Assembly (NCBI RefSeq): GCF_001550375.1
Contig: NZ_LRTR01000276.1
Span: 52,377 to 116,376 of the forward strand
Source: Streptomyces europaeiscabiei
GTDB taxonomy: Bacteria; Actinomycetota; Actinomycetes; Streptomycetales; Streptomycetaceae
DNA: 64,000 bases
Direction of reading: 5' to 3'
Below the pieces are notes generated by a model. It saw only the letters and a list, made by a program, of their open reading frames with translations. It made no database searches and was not told the origin of the DNA. Numbering within the stretch: position 1 is the stretch's first letter; the number at the start of each line of letters is the position of its first letter. The translations under genes were made by a program, and so were the position numbers. Of this stretch, positions 28,559 through 36,677 are shown piece after piece.

Positions 28559-28829
28559 TCCGACGCTTCCGGGCCATCTCAGGCAGGTAGCCGTCCTCGA
28601 CCAAGATCTACCAGGGCATCCGTCGTGAACACGGTGGGTTCCGGGCCGAGGGCGGTGGGCGTGGTGTGGCCGTGACCGTCGCTGCCCGCGCGACGAGCGG
28701 CGCTCTTCCGGCCGGTTGCCGGGAGAGCCCGCCGCCGCGGGTGGGCGGCGCCTTGGGGCCGGGCCCGGGGCGTACCGGGTAGGCCGCCGAAGCCCGGTGG
28801 GTTCCGGGGCGGTAGCCGGAGCCCTGATG

Positions 28830-29702
28830 CTAATCGGGCTGGTGTTCCGGCCCGCCGAAGTCCGGGCTGGAGAAGTCCGGACTGCTGTAGCTGGGGCGGG
28901 AGCGTGAGCTGGCGCTGTCCGGGCTGCTGCTGAAGCTCGGGCGGTTGTAGCCGAGATGCGGCATGCGGCTGGGCGGCGCCGGCCGGTCCGGCTCGCTCAG
29001 CACCGCAGGAGCCGGGTTGGCGAGGGCGTCGCGGAGGAACGGCAGGATGCCGCGCTCCAGGAGGGTTTCGCGCCAGGCTTCCCTGGCCCGGGTCACCTCC
29101 TCGTTCAGTTCGCTGCGGACCCCGTCGTCCAGGAGGGCGGTGGCGTTGTTGCGCAGGGCGGTGAGGAGGAGGCCGACCGCGGCCACCAGGATCGCCGCCG
29201 CGGTGACCGCGCCGAAGACCCACCCCGTGGTGAGAAGGGTCTCGGCGATCGCCCGCTCGGGGTCGAGCACCTTCATGACGTACCCCACGAGCAGGAAGAG
29301 CACCGCGGCGGTTCCGGCGAGGACGGGAGCGAGCACCGCGGCGATGGCGCCGGCACCAGCGCCGGCTGCCTCGGTGACCTCGCCCACGGTGGCCGCGAGT
29401 CCCACGGCGGTGCCGTCCGGTTCGCTGGAGCCGGACGCCGTCCCCTCATGGGCGGGTGCGGTGGCCGACGACGGGCTGCGGAATTCGCTGCGGATCTTTA
29501 CGTAGTACTGGTACTCGGTCGCTGCGGCGGCCGTGATGATCGCCGTGGCGTTGAGGGCCATGGTGCGCAGCTGTTCGGGGTTGAGCCGCTGGAGACCGGC
29601 GGCGAATTCCGGGCGGTGTGGTGCGGAGCGCAGCGCCTCGCCGAGGATCCGCTCGTACTCCTGGCGGTCCTCACTGAGCAGGTGCTGCGGAACGCTGTTC
29701 AT
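28830..29702 (-). CDS. Hypothetical membrane protein with disordered Ser/Pro tail
   Basis: About 290 residues. Residues 1-65 are charged and helical, with a Glu/Arg-rich start. Two or more hydrophobic stretches (AIAAVLAPVLAGTAAVLFLLVGYVM and FGAVTAAAILVAAVGLLLTAL) span the membrane, then a helix-forming charged segment, and a tail of Ser/Pro/Asp repeats (SSPDFSSPDFGG). ATG 29702 has GGGGG six bases upstream. I do not recognise a family. The genes around it differ between streptomycetes, so it may be accessory. Confidence 0.6.
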   Translation of the reverse strand: MNSVPQHLLSEDRQEYERILGEALRSAPHRPEFAAGLQRLNPEQLRTMALNATAIITAAAATEYQYYVKIRSEFRSPSSATAPAHEGTASGSSEPDGTAVGLAATVGEVTEAAGAGAGAIAAVLAPVLAGTAAVLFLLVGYVMKVLDPERAIAETLLTTGWVFGAVTAAAILVAAVGLLLTALRNNATALLDDGVRSELNEEVTRAREAWRETLLERGILPFLRDALANPAPAVLSEPDRPAPPSRMPHLGYNRPSFSSSPDSASSRSRPSYSSPDFSSPDFGGPEHQPD

Positions 29703-29891
29703 GTGCATCCCCCGATGCTCCGTAGGGCTTGTGGCTCGGCATGCTGACGAGCCGTCGGGCAGAAACGGAGGGGAGCCTGCTACGGATAAGCCGATGGTAG
29801 AGCGGTGACGGCAGGCCGTGACAGGGGGTTTGAAAAAATTGGGCCCTGGCCAGCGAAGTCTTCCGACGGGTGACGCCTGCCCGCTGACGGC

Positions 29892-30971
29892 TCAGGTACG
29901 CAGGGGGAGTTCCTGGACCAGCAGCTTTCCGGCCATGGTCACGCCGCCGTCCATGGCGACAGCCAGACCCTCCGCATAGGTGTACGGGCCGTTGACCGAG
30001 GGGCCCGTGCCGTCCTCGCCGTCCTCCGAACCGACCTCGCCCAGGAGGTACGGAATGGGGCTGTGGCCATGGACGATGCGGGTGCCGCCATAGGTTTCCA
30101 GCAGCGAGCGCACGGCATCGGCGCCGCCCTCGTCGCGGAAGGAGAAGCGTCGGGTGAACTTGCGGAAGAGGTCCCAGACCTCGTCCGGGTCGTTGCGCGT
30201 GATCGTCTCGCGGACGGTGTCGTTGACCGCCTCGATGGAGTCGCCGTAGTCGCGGTAGGCGGTGGTGTCGGAGTGCACCAGGAGATGCCCGTCGACCTCC
30301 TCCATGGCGTCCAGACGAGCCATCCACTGGAGGTGGTGGTCCTGGAGGCGGTCCATGTCGGTCTTCTGGCCACCGTTGAGGAGCCAGGCCGCCTGGAAGG
30401 TGGCGGTGCCCGCGCCGGAGTTGACGGGCGTGTCGCCGAACCGCTTGGCGCCGAGCAGCAGCAGCTCGTGGTTGCCCATGAGGGCCTTGCAGTAGCCGCC
30501 GGCGGCGGCCGCCTCGGCGGACAGGCGCATCACGAGGTCGATGACGCCGATGCCGTCCGGACCCCGGTCGGTGAAGTCGCCGAGGAACCAGAGCCGGGCG
30601 GTGCCCGCCGACCAGTTGCCCGCGTCGTCGACGAGGCCCTTCTCGCCGAGTGCGGCGAGGAGCTCGTCGAGGTAGCCGTGGACGTCCCCGACGACGAAGA
30701 GCGGCCCCGGCCGGGCGGCGGACTGCTCGGCCGCCGTGGCCTGCGGGTCGATCACGACCTGAAGCGTGTCACCCCGGTTGATCACCGGCAGGTCCCGCTG
30801 GGTCGGGGTGTACCCCTCTGGGTAGCCCTCGGGTTCCTCGGTGGGCCTGGAGGCCTCACCGGGGTCCGTGGTGTGTCCGTACGGACCGGCCTCGTGGACG
30901 TACGCGGGCACGCGGAAATCGCGCACCGTCGGCGTCCGCACCTCGGGTCCCTGACCGGCCCCCTGAGTCAT
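29892..30971 (-). CDS. Calcineurin-type metallophosphoesterase
   Basis: 359 residues. The dinuclear metal-binding motifs are in order: FVVGDVHGYLDEL, LGDFTDRGPDG, LMGNHELLLLG and VHGHSPIPY. These define a serine/threonine phosphatase or bis(5'-nucleosyl)-tetraphosphatase-like enzyme; the substrate is unknown. A 100-residue N-terminal extension has no domain I recognise. ATG 30971 follows GGAGGGG. Separated from the upstream LacI gene by a terminator. Confidence 0.88.
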   Translation of the reverse strand: MTQGAGQGPEVRTPTVRDFRVPAYVHEAGPYGHTTDPGEASRPTEEPEGYPEGYTPTQRDLPVINRGDTLQVVIDPQATAAEQSAARPGPLFVVGDVHGYLDELLAALGEKGLVDDAGNWSAGTARLWFLGDFTDRGPDGIGVIDLVMRLSAEAAAAGGYCKALMGNHELLLLGAKRFGDTPVNSGAGTATFQAAWLLNGGQKTDMDRLQDHHLQWMARLDAMEEVDGHLLVHSDTTAYRDYGDSIEAVNDTVRETITRNDPDEVWDLFRKFTRRFSFRDEGGADAVRSLLETYGGTRIVHGHSPIPYLLGEVGSEDGEDGTGPSVNGPYTYAEGLAVAMDGGVTMAGKLLVQELPLRT

Positions 30972-31131
30972 CGACCCCTCCACCACCATCGCCCGCATCT
31001 GCACCGCATCGGACTGCCTGGTCGCAGCGGCCCGCGGTGTGTGCGCCCATCATAGGAATGCGGATCGCGCCATGTGATGACCCAGGGGTGGTGAAATGGC
31101 GCAGGGCCCCAGTTCGCCACGGTTTTCTCCC

Positions 31132-31161
31132 GAATTGGGCGGGGCTCTCCCCGCCCAATTC
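31132..31161 (-). terminator. Terminator of the LacI-family gene
   Basis: GAATTGGGCGGGG (31132-31144) and CCCCGCCCAATTC (31149-31161) form a perfect 13-bp stem with a four-base CTCT loop, 25 bases beyond the stop of the minus-strand gene. Confidence 0.85.
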
Positions 31162-31185
31162 CCGTTCGGATCCTCAGATCGGGCG

Positions 31186-32298
31186 TCAACCCTCTTCAGG
31201 TGCTCGTGGCGGGCTGACCGTCGTACGCGGTGGACGCCGCTCGGACGAGGTCCGCACGATCAGTTCCGTCGGTATCACCTGCTCGACCGGTTGGTCCGAT
31301 TCGACCCCCTCGATGGCGTCGATGAGGAGCTGGACCACAGCCGTGCCGATCCGGCGCGGCTTGAGCGAGAGCGTGGTGATCGGCGGCTCGGTGGTCGCGT
31401 ACACGGTGGACTCGCTGCAGCAGACGAGCAACAGGTCCTCGGGGACGCGCAGACCGTACCGCCGGGCGGCGGCCAGCAGATCGGTGCCGTTGGGGTCGAA
31501 GAGGCCGTAGACCGCGTCCGGGCGGTCCGGCCGGGCCAGCAGCCGGTCGGCTGCGAGGGCACCCGCGCACGGATCGTGCGCCGGATAGGCCTCGTACACC
31601 GGATCCTGGCCCACGCGCTCGCACCAACGCAGGTATGCGGTGGTGGAGAGATGTGTGTACGTGTCCGTCGTGGTGCCCGTGAGGAGTCCGATCCGGCGGG
31701 CGCCCGCGTCGGCCAGATGGTCGAGGATGCCGAGGACGGCGGCCTCGTGGTCGTTGTCGACCCATGCGGTGACCGGCAGCGAGCCGGCCGGTCGGCCGTC
31801 GGAGACCACCGGTAAGCCTTGGCGGACCAGTTCGCTGACGACCGGGTCGTGGTCGGAGGGGTCGATGACCACGGTGCCGTCCAGGGCCACGTTCGACCAC
31901 ACGTCGTGACGTGATGTCGCGGGGAGGATGACCAGGGCGTAGCCCCGGGCCAGCGCGGCCGAGGTGGCGGCCCGTGCCATTTCCGCGAAATACGCGAACT
32001 CGGTGAAGGTGAAAGGTTCATCCCCGTACGTGGTCACGGTCAGGCCGATGAGGCCGGACTTGCCGGTTCTTAGGGTTCGGGCTGCCGCCGAGGGGCGGTA
32101 GCCAAGTCGGTCGGCGACCTCGCGTACATGGCGTCGGGTGGCGTCCGGGAGCCGGCCCTTGCCGTTGAGGGCGTCGGAGACGGTCGTGATGGAGACTCCG
32201 GCGGCGGCGGCCACATCCCGGATGCCCGCCCGGCCCGACCGGCTGCCTCGGCGGGGAGTTTCCGCGCGGCTCACCTGGTGCTTCCCTGCTGCTGTCAT
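31186..32298 (-). CDS. LacI family transcriptional regulator
   Basis: 370 residues. GIRDVAAAAGVSITTVSDALNGKGRLPDATR is the LacI helix-turn-helix and hinge, followed by a periplasmic-binding-protein-like sensor domain. The start is ATG 32298 (MTAAGKHQVS). No sugar transporter lies nearby, so its targets are elsewhere or it acts on global carbon metabolism; the ligand is unknown. Confidence 0.88.
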   Translation of the reverse strand: MTAAGKHQVSRAETPRRGSRSGRAGIRDVAAAAGVSITTVSDALNGKGRLPDATRRHVREVADRLGYRPSAAARTLRTGKSGLIGLTVTTYGDEPFTFTEFAYFAEMARAATSAALARGYALVILPATSRHDVWSNVALDGTVVIDPSDHDPVVSELVRQGLPVVSDGRPAGSLPVTAWVDNDHEAAVLGILDHLADAGARRIGLLTGTTTDTYTHLSTTAYLRWCERVGQDPVYEAYPAHDPCAGALAADRLLARPDRPDAVYGLFDPNGTDLLAAARRYGLRVPEDLLLVCCSESTVYATTEPPITTLSLKPRRIGTAVVQLLIDAIEGVESDQPVEQVIPTELIVRTSSERRPPRTTVSPPRAPEEG

Positions 32299-32734
32299 GG
32301 CGAGCCGATAGTAGGGCTCATGCGGTGGGGTAGTGCGGACGCATATGCACTCGTTGACAGGCACGTTTCTGCATGGTCATTAAGGGTCAATTTCCTTGCA
32401 TTACAAGGGAGTTGGGGGATCCGATGCCAGGACGTGTCTTGTCGACGCGCATGGGCCTGCCAAGTGGCTCATGTTTCGAAGAGGTCTCAACTCACCTGCA
32501 CGGGTGATGCGCGCCACGGCGTGAGCCACCGGCGCGTGCGCCCGCGAGCAGCGCGCCCCCTGATTCGTACACGTTCGTGCGCTGATGCCCTTGGGGCGGA
32601 TGGGACGGCAGAGGCGTGGACGAGGGGGACAGCGGTTGCGTGGCCGCGGGGTGGACGCGGTTGTCCACAGGCCATTCGCAGGGGGGCCGAATCCTCATAA
32701 GGTGAGAAGCATTACGTCGACGAGGAGGACTGCG
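32299..32734. other. Gene-free region between lacI-type gene and hisC
   Basis: About 435 bases carrying the divergent promoters of the LacI-type gene and hisC. A possible -35 TTGACA lies at 32354-32359 on the plus strand with a weak -10 at 17 bases. A single exact DnaA box TTGTCCACA is at 32661-32669, about 65 bases before hisC. No coding frame is supported. Confidence 0.45.
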
Positions 32735-33814
32735 GTGAGCGAGACGAGCCCCAAGCTGCGAGCCGAGCTGGAGGGTATTCCCACCTACAAGCCCGGCAAG
32801 CCGGCCGCGGCGGGCGGCCCGGTGGCGTACAAGCTGTCCTCCAACGAGAACCCCTATCCGCCGCTGCCCGGTGTGCTGGAGAGCGTGACGGGGTCGGCCG
32901 CGTCCTTCAACCGGTACCCGGACATGGCGTGCACGGGGCTGATGAGCGAGCTCGCGGACCGCTTCGGGGTGCCGGTCACGGACCTGGCCACGGGCACCGG
33001 CTCGGTCGGCGTGGCCCAGCAGTTGCTGCAGGCGACCTCGGGCCCCGGCGACGAGGTGATCTACGCCTGGCGGTCGTTCGAGGCGTACCCGATCATCACG
33101 CAGGTCAGCGGGGCCACGTCCGTGCAGGTGCCGTTGACGCCGGACGATGTGCACGACCTGGACGCGATGGCGGACGCGATCACCGACCGGACCCGGCTGA
33201 TTTTCGTCTGCAACCCGAACAACCCGACGGGGACGGCGGTCCGCCGGGCCGAGCTGGAGCGGTTCCTCGACCGGGTGCCCGGTGATGTGCTGGTGGTGCT
33301 GGACGAGGCGTACCGCGAGTTCGTGCGGGATGTCGAGGTGCCGGACGGCGTCGAGTTCTACCGCGAGCGGCCGAACGTCTGTGTGCTGCGGACCTTCTCC
33401 AAGGCGTACGGGCTCGCGGGACTCCGGGTGGGCTTCGCGATCGCTCACGAACCGGTGGCGGCCGCCCTACGCAAGACGGCCGTGCCGTTCGGTGTGAGCC
33501 AGCTCGCACAGGACGCCGCGGTAGCCTCGCTGCGCGCAGAGGACGAGCTTCTCGGCCGGGTCGGCTCGCTGGTCTGCGAGCGGAACCGGGTCGTCGAAGC
33601 GCTGCGCAGTCAGGGCTGGACGGTGCCGGAGACCCAGGCGAACTTCGTGTGGCTTCGGCTGGGGGAGCGCACGGTCGAGTTCGCTGGTGCGTGCGAGCAG
33701 GCCGGTGTCGTCGTGCGGCCGTTCCCGGGCGAGGGCGTGCGCGTGACGATCGGCGAGACCGAGGCGAACGACATCTTCCTCAAGGTGACGGAGACGTTCC
33801 GCAAGGAGCTCTAG
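32735..33814 (+). CDS. hisC: Histidinol-phosphate aminotransferase-like enzyme
   Basis: 359 residues, class I/II PLP aminotransferase of the HisC group: [13 protein letters not shown] near the start, [15 protein letters not shown] loop ([13 protein letters not shown]) and [17 protein letters not shown], in which the Lys forms the PLP Schiff base. AGGAGG precedes GTG 32735 by six bases. Streptomyces also has a hisC in the histidine operon, so this copy may serve phenylalanine/tyrosine or another aromatic substrate. A strong terminator with a T run follows. Confidence 0.9.
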   Translation: MSETSPKLRAELEGIPTYKPGKPAAAGGPVAYKLSSNENPYPPLPGVLESVTGSAASFNRYPDMACTGLMSELADRFGVPVTDLATGTGSVGVAQQLLQATSGPGDEVIYAWRSFEAYPIITQVSGATSVQVPLTPDDVHDLDAMADAITDRTRLIFVCNPNNPTGTAVRRAELERFLDRVPGDVLVVLDEAYREFVRDVEVPDGVEFYRERPNVCVLRTFSKAYGLAGLRVGFAIAHEPVAAALRKTAVPFGVSQLAQDAAVASLRAEDELLGRVGSLVCERNRVVEALRSQGWTVPETQANFVWLRLGERTVEFAGACEQAGVVVRPFPGEGVRVTIGETEANDIFLKVTETFRKEL

Positions 33815-33834
33815 AGGGTCGTGGAGGGCTTCTG

Positions 33835-33871
33835 AGCAGGGGGTTCGGGGATTTTCTCCGAACCCCCTGCT
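33835..33871 (+). terminator. Terminator of hisC
   Basis: AGCAGGGGGTTCGG (33835-33848) and its exact complement (33858-33871) form a 14-bp stem with a nine-base loop, followed by GTTTTTGG. It separates hisC from cydA and is the most E. coli-like terminator in the window. Confidence 0.9.
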
Positions 33872-33927
33872 GTTTTTGGACCCCCCACTCCCGTCTCGAA
33901 CGGGCATGCGTCATACTTGCTTGTGAA

Positions 33928-33943
33928 TGTGAACGCGTTCACA
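33928..33943. promoter_or_regulatory. Rex operator of cydABCD
   Basis: TGTGAACGCGTTCACA is a perfect 16-bp palindrome matching the Streptomyces Rex operator pattern TGTGAACGNNTTCACA. It lies 79 bases before cydA. In S. coelicolor Rex senses NADH/NAD+ and represses cydABCD when oxygen is plentiful; the same control is expected here. Confidence 0.93.
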
Positions 33944-34021
33944 AGCTCGTCCCGGTTGTCCTGAGATGTACGTGACAGGCGGGACAAACTGCCGCAGTGC
34001 CACGGCATGTAAGGAGAAGAC

Positions 34022-35530
34022 GTGGACCTCGCTCTGGCGCCGGAGACCCTGGCGCGCTGGCAGTTCGGTATCACGACCGTCTACCACTTCCTCTTCGTCC
34101 CGCTCACGATCTCGCTCGCCGCCCTCACCGCCGGCCTGCAGACCGCATGGGTGCGCTCGGGGAAGGAGAAGTACCTCAAGGCCACCAAGTTCTGGGGCAA
34201 GCTCTTCCTGATCAACATCGCCATGGGCGTCGTCACCGGCATCGTGCAGGAGTTCCAGTTCGGCATGAACTGGTCCGACTACTCCCGCTTCGTCGGTGAT
34301 GTCTTCGGGGCCCCGCTCGCCTTCGAGGCACTCATCGCCTTCTTCTTCGAGTCCACCTTCATCGGCCTGTGGATCTTCGGCTGGGACAAGCTTCCGCAGA
34401 AGATCCATCTGGCCTGCATCTGGATGGTCTCCATCGGCACGATCCTGTCGGCGTACTTCATCCTCGCGGCCAACTCCTGGATGCAGCACCCCGTCGGCTA
34501 CCGGATCAACGAGGCCAAGGGCCGGGCCGAGCTCACCGACTTCTGGCTCGTCCTGACCCAGAACACCGCGCTCACCCAGGTCTTCCACACCCTCTCGGCG
34601 GCCTTCCTCGCCGGTGGCGCCTTCATGGTCGGCATCGCCGCCTTCCATCTGGCCCGCAAGAAGCACATCCCGGTGATGAAAACCTCGCTGCGACTCGGCC
34701 TGGTCACCGTGGTGATCGCCGGCATGCTCACCGCGATCAGCGGCGACCTGCTCGGCAAGGTCATGTTCAAGCAGCAGCCGATGAAGATGGCCGCCGCCGA
34801 GGCCCTCTGGGACGGCGAGGCGCCCGCGCCCTTCTCCGTCTTCGCCTACGGCGACGTCGACAAGGGCCACAACACGGTCGCCATCGAGATCCCGGGCCTG
34901 CTGTCCTTCCTTGCCAACGACGACTTCGAGTCGTACGTCCCCGGCATCAACGACGTCAACAAGGCCGAGCAGGAGAGGTTCGGGCCCGGCGACTACCGGC
35001 CCAACATCCCGGTCGCCTACTGGGGCTTCCGCTGGATGATCGGCTTCGGCATGGCGTCAGTCGCCATCGGCACGGTCGGACTCTGGCTCACCCGCAAGAA
35101 GTTCCTGCTGCCGCAGCATCTGCGGGTCGGCGACGACGAGGTGCCGCATCTCGTCCTGCTGCCGAAGAAGGCCCTCGGCCCGACCCTCACCAAGTGGTAC
35201 TGGCGCATCGCGGTCCTGACCCTGGGCTTCCCGCTGATCGCCAGCTCCTGGGGCTGGATCTTCACGGAGATGGGCCGCCAGCCGTGGGTCGTCTACGGCG
35301 TGCTGCGCACCGAGGACGCGGTCTCCCCCGGTGTCTCCCAGGGCGAGATCCTCACCTCGATGATCGTCTTCACCACGCTGTACGCCATCCTCGCTGTCGT
35401 CGAGGTCAAGCTGCTCGTGAAGTACGTCAAGGCGGGACCGCCCGAGCTGACGGAGGCCGACCTCAACCCGCCCACGAAGATCGGCGGCGACTCCCGTGAC
35501 GCCGACAAGCCGATGGCCTTCTCGTACTAG
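34022..35530 (+). CDS. cydA: Cytochrome bd oxidase subunit I
   Basis: 502 residues with nine or so membrane helices. His22 in TVYHFLFVPLT probably corresponds to the haem b595 ligand of E. coli CydA (His19). The quinol-binding loop is of the short type. It oxidises quinol and reduces oxygen to water at the membrane with high oxygen affinity. GTG 34022 follows AAGGAGAAG. First gene of cydA-cydB-cydCD, 27 bases before cydB. Confidence 0.97.
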   Translation: MDLALAPETLARWQFGITTVYHFLFVPLTISLAALTAGLQTAWVRSGKEKYLKATKFWGKLFLINIAMGVVTGIVQEFQFGMNWSDYSRFVGDVFGAPLAFEALIAFFFESTFIGLWIFGWDKLPQKIHLACIWMVSIGTILSAYFILAANSWMQHPVGYRINEAKGRAELTDFWLVLTQNTALTQVFHTLSAAFLAGGAFMVGIAAFHLARKKHIPVMKTSLRLGLVTVVIAGMLTAISGDLLGKVMFKQQPMKMAAAEALWDGEAPAPFSVFAYGDVDKGHNTVAIEIPGLLSFLANDDFESYVPGINDVNKAEQERFGPGDYRPNIPVAYWGFRWMIGFGMASVAIGTVGLWLTRKKFLLPQHLRVGDDEVPHLVLLPKKALGPTLTKWYWRIAVLTLGFPLIASSWGWIFTEMGRQPWVVYGVLRTEDAVSPGVSQGEILTSMIVFTTLYAILAVVEVKLLVKYVKAGPPELTEADLNPPTKIGGDSRDADKPMAFSY

Positions 35531-35557
35531 GCCGTACCGGGCCAAGGGAGCACAGTC

Positions 35558-36562
35558 ATGGAACTTCACGACGTCTGGTTCGTCCTCATCGCCGTCCTCT
35601 GGATCGGCTACTTCTTCCTGGAGGGCTTCGACTTCGGGGTCGGTGTCCTCACCAAGCTGCTGGCCCGGAACCGTCCGGAGAAGCGGGTCCTCATCAACAC
35701 CATCGGGCCTGTCTGGGACGGCAACGAGGTGTGGCTGCTGTCGGCGGGCGGCGCGACCTTCGCCGCCTTTCCCGAGTGGTACGCCACGCTCTTCTCCGGC
35801 TTCTACCTGCCGCTGCTGCTCATCCTGGTCTGTCTGATCGTCCGTGGTGTCGCCTTCGAGTACCGGGTGAAGCGGCCCGAGGAGAACTGGCAGCGCAACT
35901 GGGAGACGGCGATCTTCTGGACCTCGCTGCTCCCCGCGTTCCTGTGGGGCGTGGCCTTCGCCAACATCGTGCGCGGAGTCAAGATCGACCGCGACTTCGA
36001 GTATGTGGGCACCCTCGCGGACCTGCTCAACCCGTACGCCCTGCTGGGCGGTCTGGTCACGCTGACGCTGTTCACCTTCCACGGAACGGTGTTCGTCGGT
36101 CTCAAGACGGTCGGGGACATCCGGGAGCGGGCGCGGAAGCTGGCGCTGCGCGTCGGTGCCGTGTCGGCCGGACTGGCGCTGCTCTTCCTGCTCTGGACCC
36201 AGATCGAAAAAGGTGACGGCGTTTCGCTGTTCGCGGCGGTCGTGGCGGTCGCCGCGCTCGTGACGGCACTGGCGGCGGTGCGAGCGGGGCGTGAGGGCTG
36301 GGCGTTCGCCCTGTCGGGGGTCACCATCGTGGCTGCCGTCGCGATGCTCTTCCTCACGCTCTTCCCGAACGTCATGCCGTCCTCGCTGAACGAGGACTGG
36401 AGCCTCACGGTCACCAACGCCTCGTCCAGCCCGTACACCCTGAAGATCATGACGTGGTGCGCGGCCATCGCCACACCGGTCGTGATGCTCTACCAGGGGT
36501 GGACGTACTGGGTGTTCCGCAAGCGGATCGGTACACAGCACATCGCCGAGTCGGCGCACTGA
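35558..36562 (+). CDS. cydB: Cytochrome bd oxidase subunit II
   Basis: 334 residues with eight or more membrane helices; MELHDVWFVLIAVLWIGYFFLEGFDFGVG is the family start. It pairs with CydA to form the bd oxidase core. AAGGGAGC precedes the ATG. Three parS sites follow before cydCD. Confidence 0.97.
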   Translation: MELHDVWFVLIAVLWIGYFFLEGFDFGVGVLTKLLARNRPEKRVLINTIGPVWDGNEVWLLSAGGATFAAFPEWYATLFSGFYLPLLLILVCLIVRGVAFEYRVKRPEENWQRNWETAIFWTSLLPAFLWGVAFANIVRGVKIDRDFEYVGTLADLLNPYALLGGLVTLTLFTFHGTVFVGLKTVGDIRERARKLALRVGAVSAGLALLFLLWTQIEKGDGVSLFAAVVAVAALVTALAAVRAGREGWAFALSGVTIVAAVAMLFLTLFPNVMPSSLNEDWSLTVTNASSSPYTLKIMTWCAAIATPVVMLYQGWTYWVFRKRIGTQHIAESAH

Positions 36563-36590
36563 GTCCCGGCGGGGAGGGGTGTTTGACGAT

Positions 36591-36604
36591 GTTTCACGTG
36601 AAAC
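36591..36604. other. parS: parS site 8
   Basis: Exact GTTTCACGTGAAAC, 28 bases after the cydB stop. First of three in 87 bp. Confidence 0.95.
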
Positions 36605-36629
36605 ACCCCTCCTCGGACTGAAGGGCCAT

Positions 36630-36643
36630 GTTTCACGTGAAAC
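36630..36643. other. parS: parS site 9
   Basis: Exact copy, 39 bp from site 8, directly followed by an ATG that opens the cydCD frame. Confidence 0.95.
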
Positions 36644-36663
36644 ATGCCTGCCGAGAAGAGGGT

Positions 36664-36677
36664 GTTTCACGTGAAAC
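36664..36677. other. parS: parS site 10, overlapping the cydCD start
   Basis: Exact copy, 34 bp from site 9. Its central CACGTG contains the GTG at 36671 that I take as the cydCD start codon. Confidence 0.95.

Noticed and set aside
28579..29223. Minus-strand 214-residue frame overlapping the hypothetical membrane gene
   Set aside because: It is Arg/Pro/Gly-rich in the manner of GC-rich shadow frames, lacks a start signal, and lies in a different frame from a better-supported gene.
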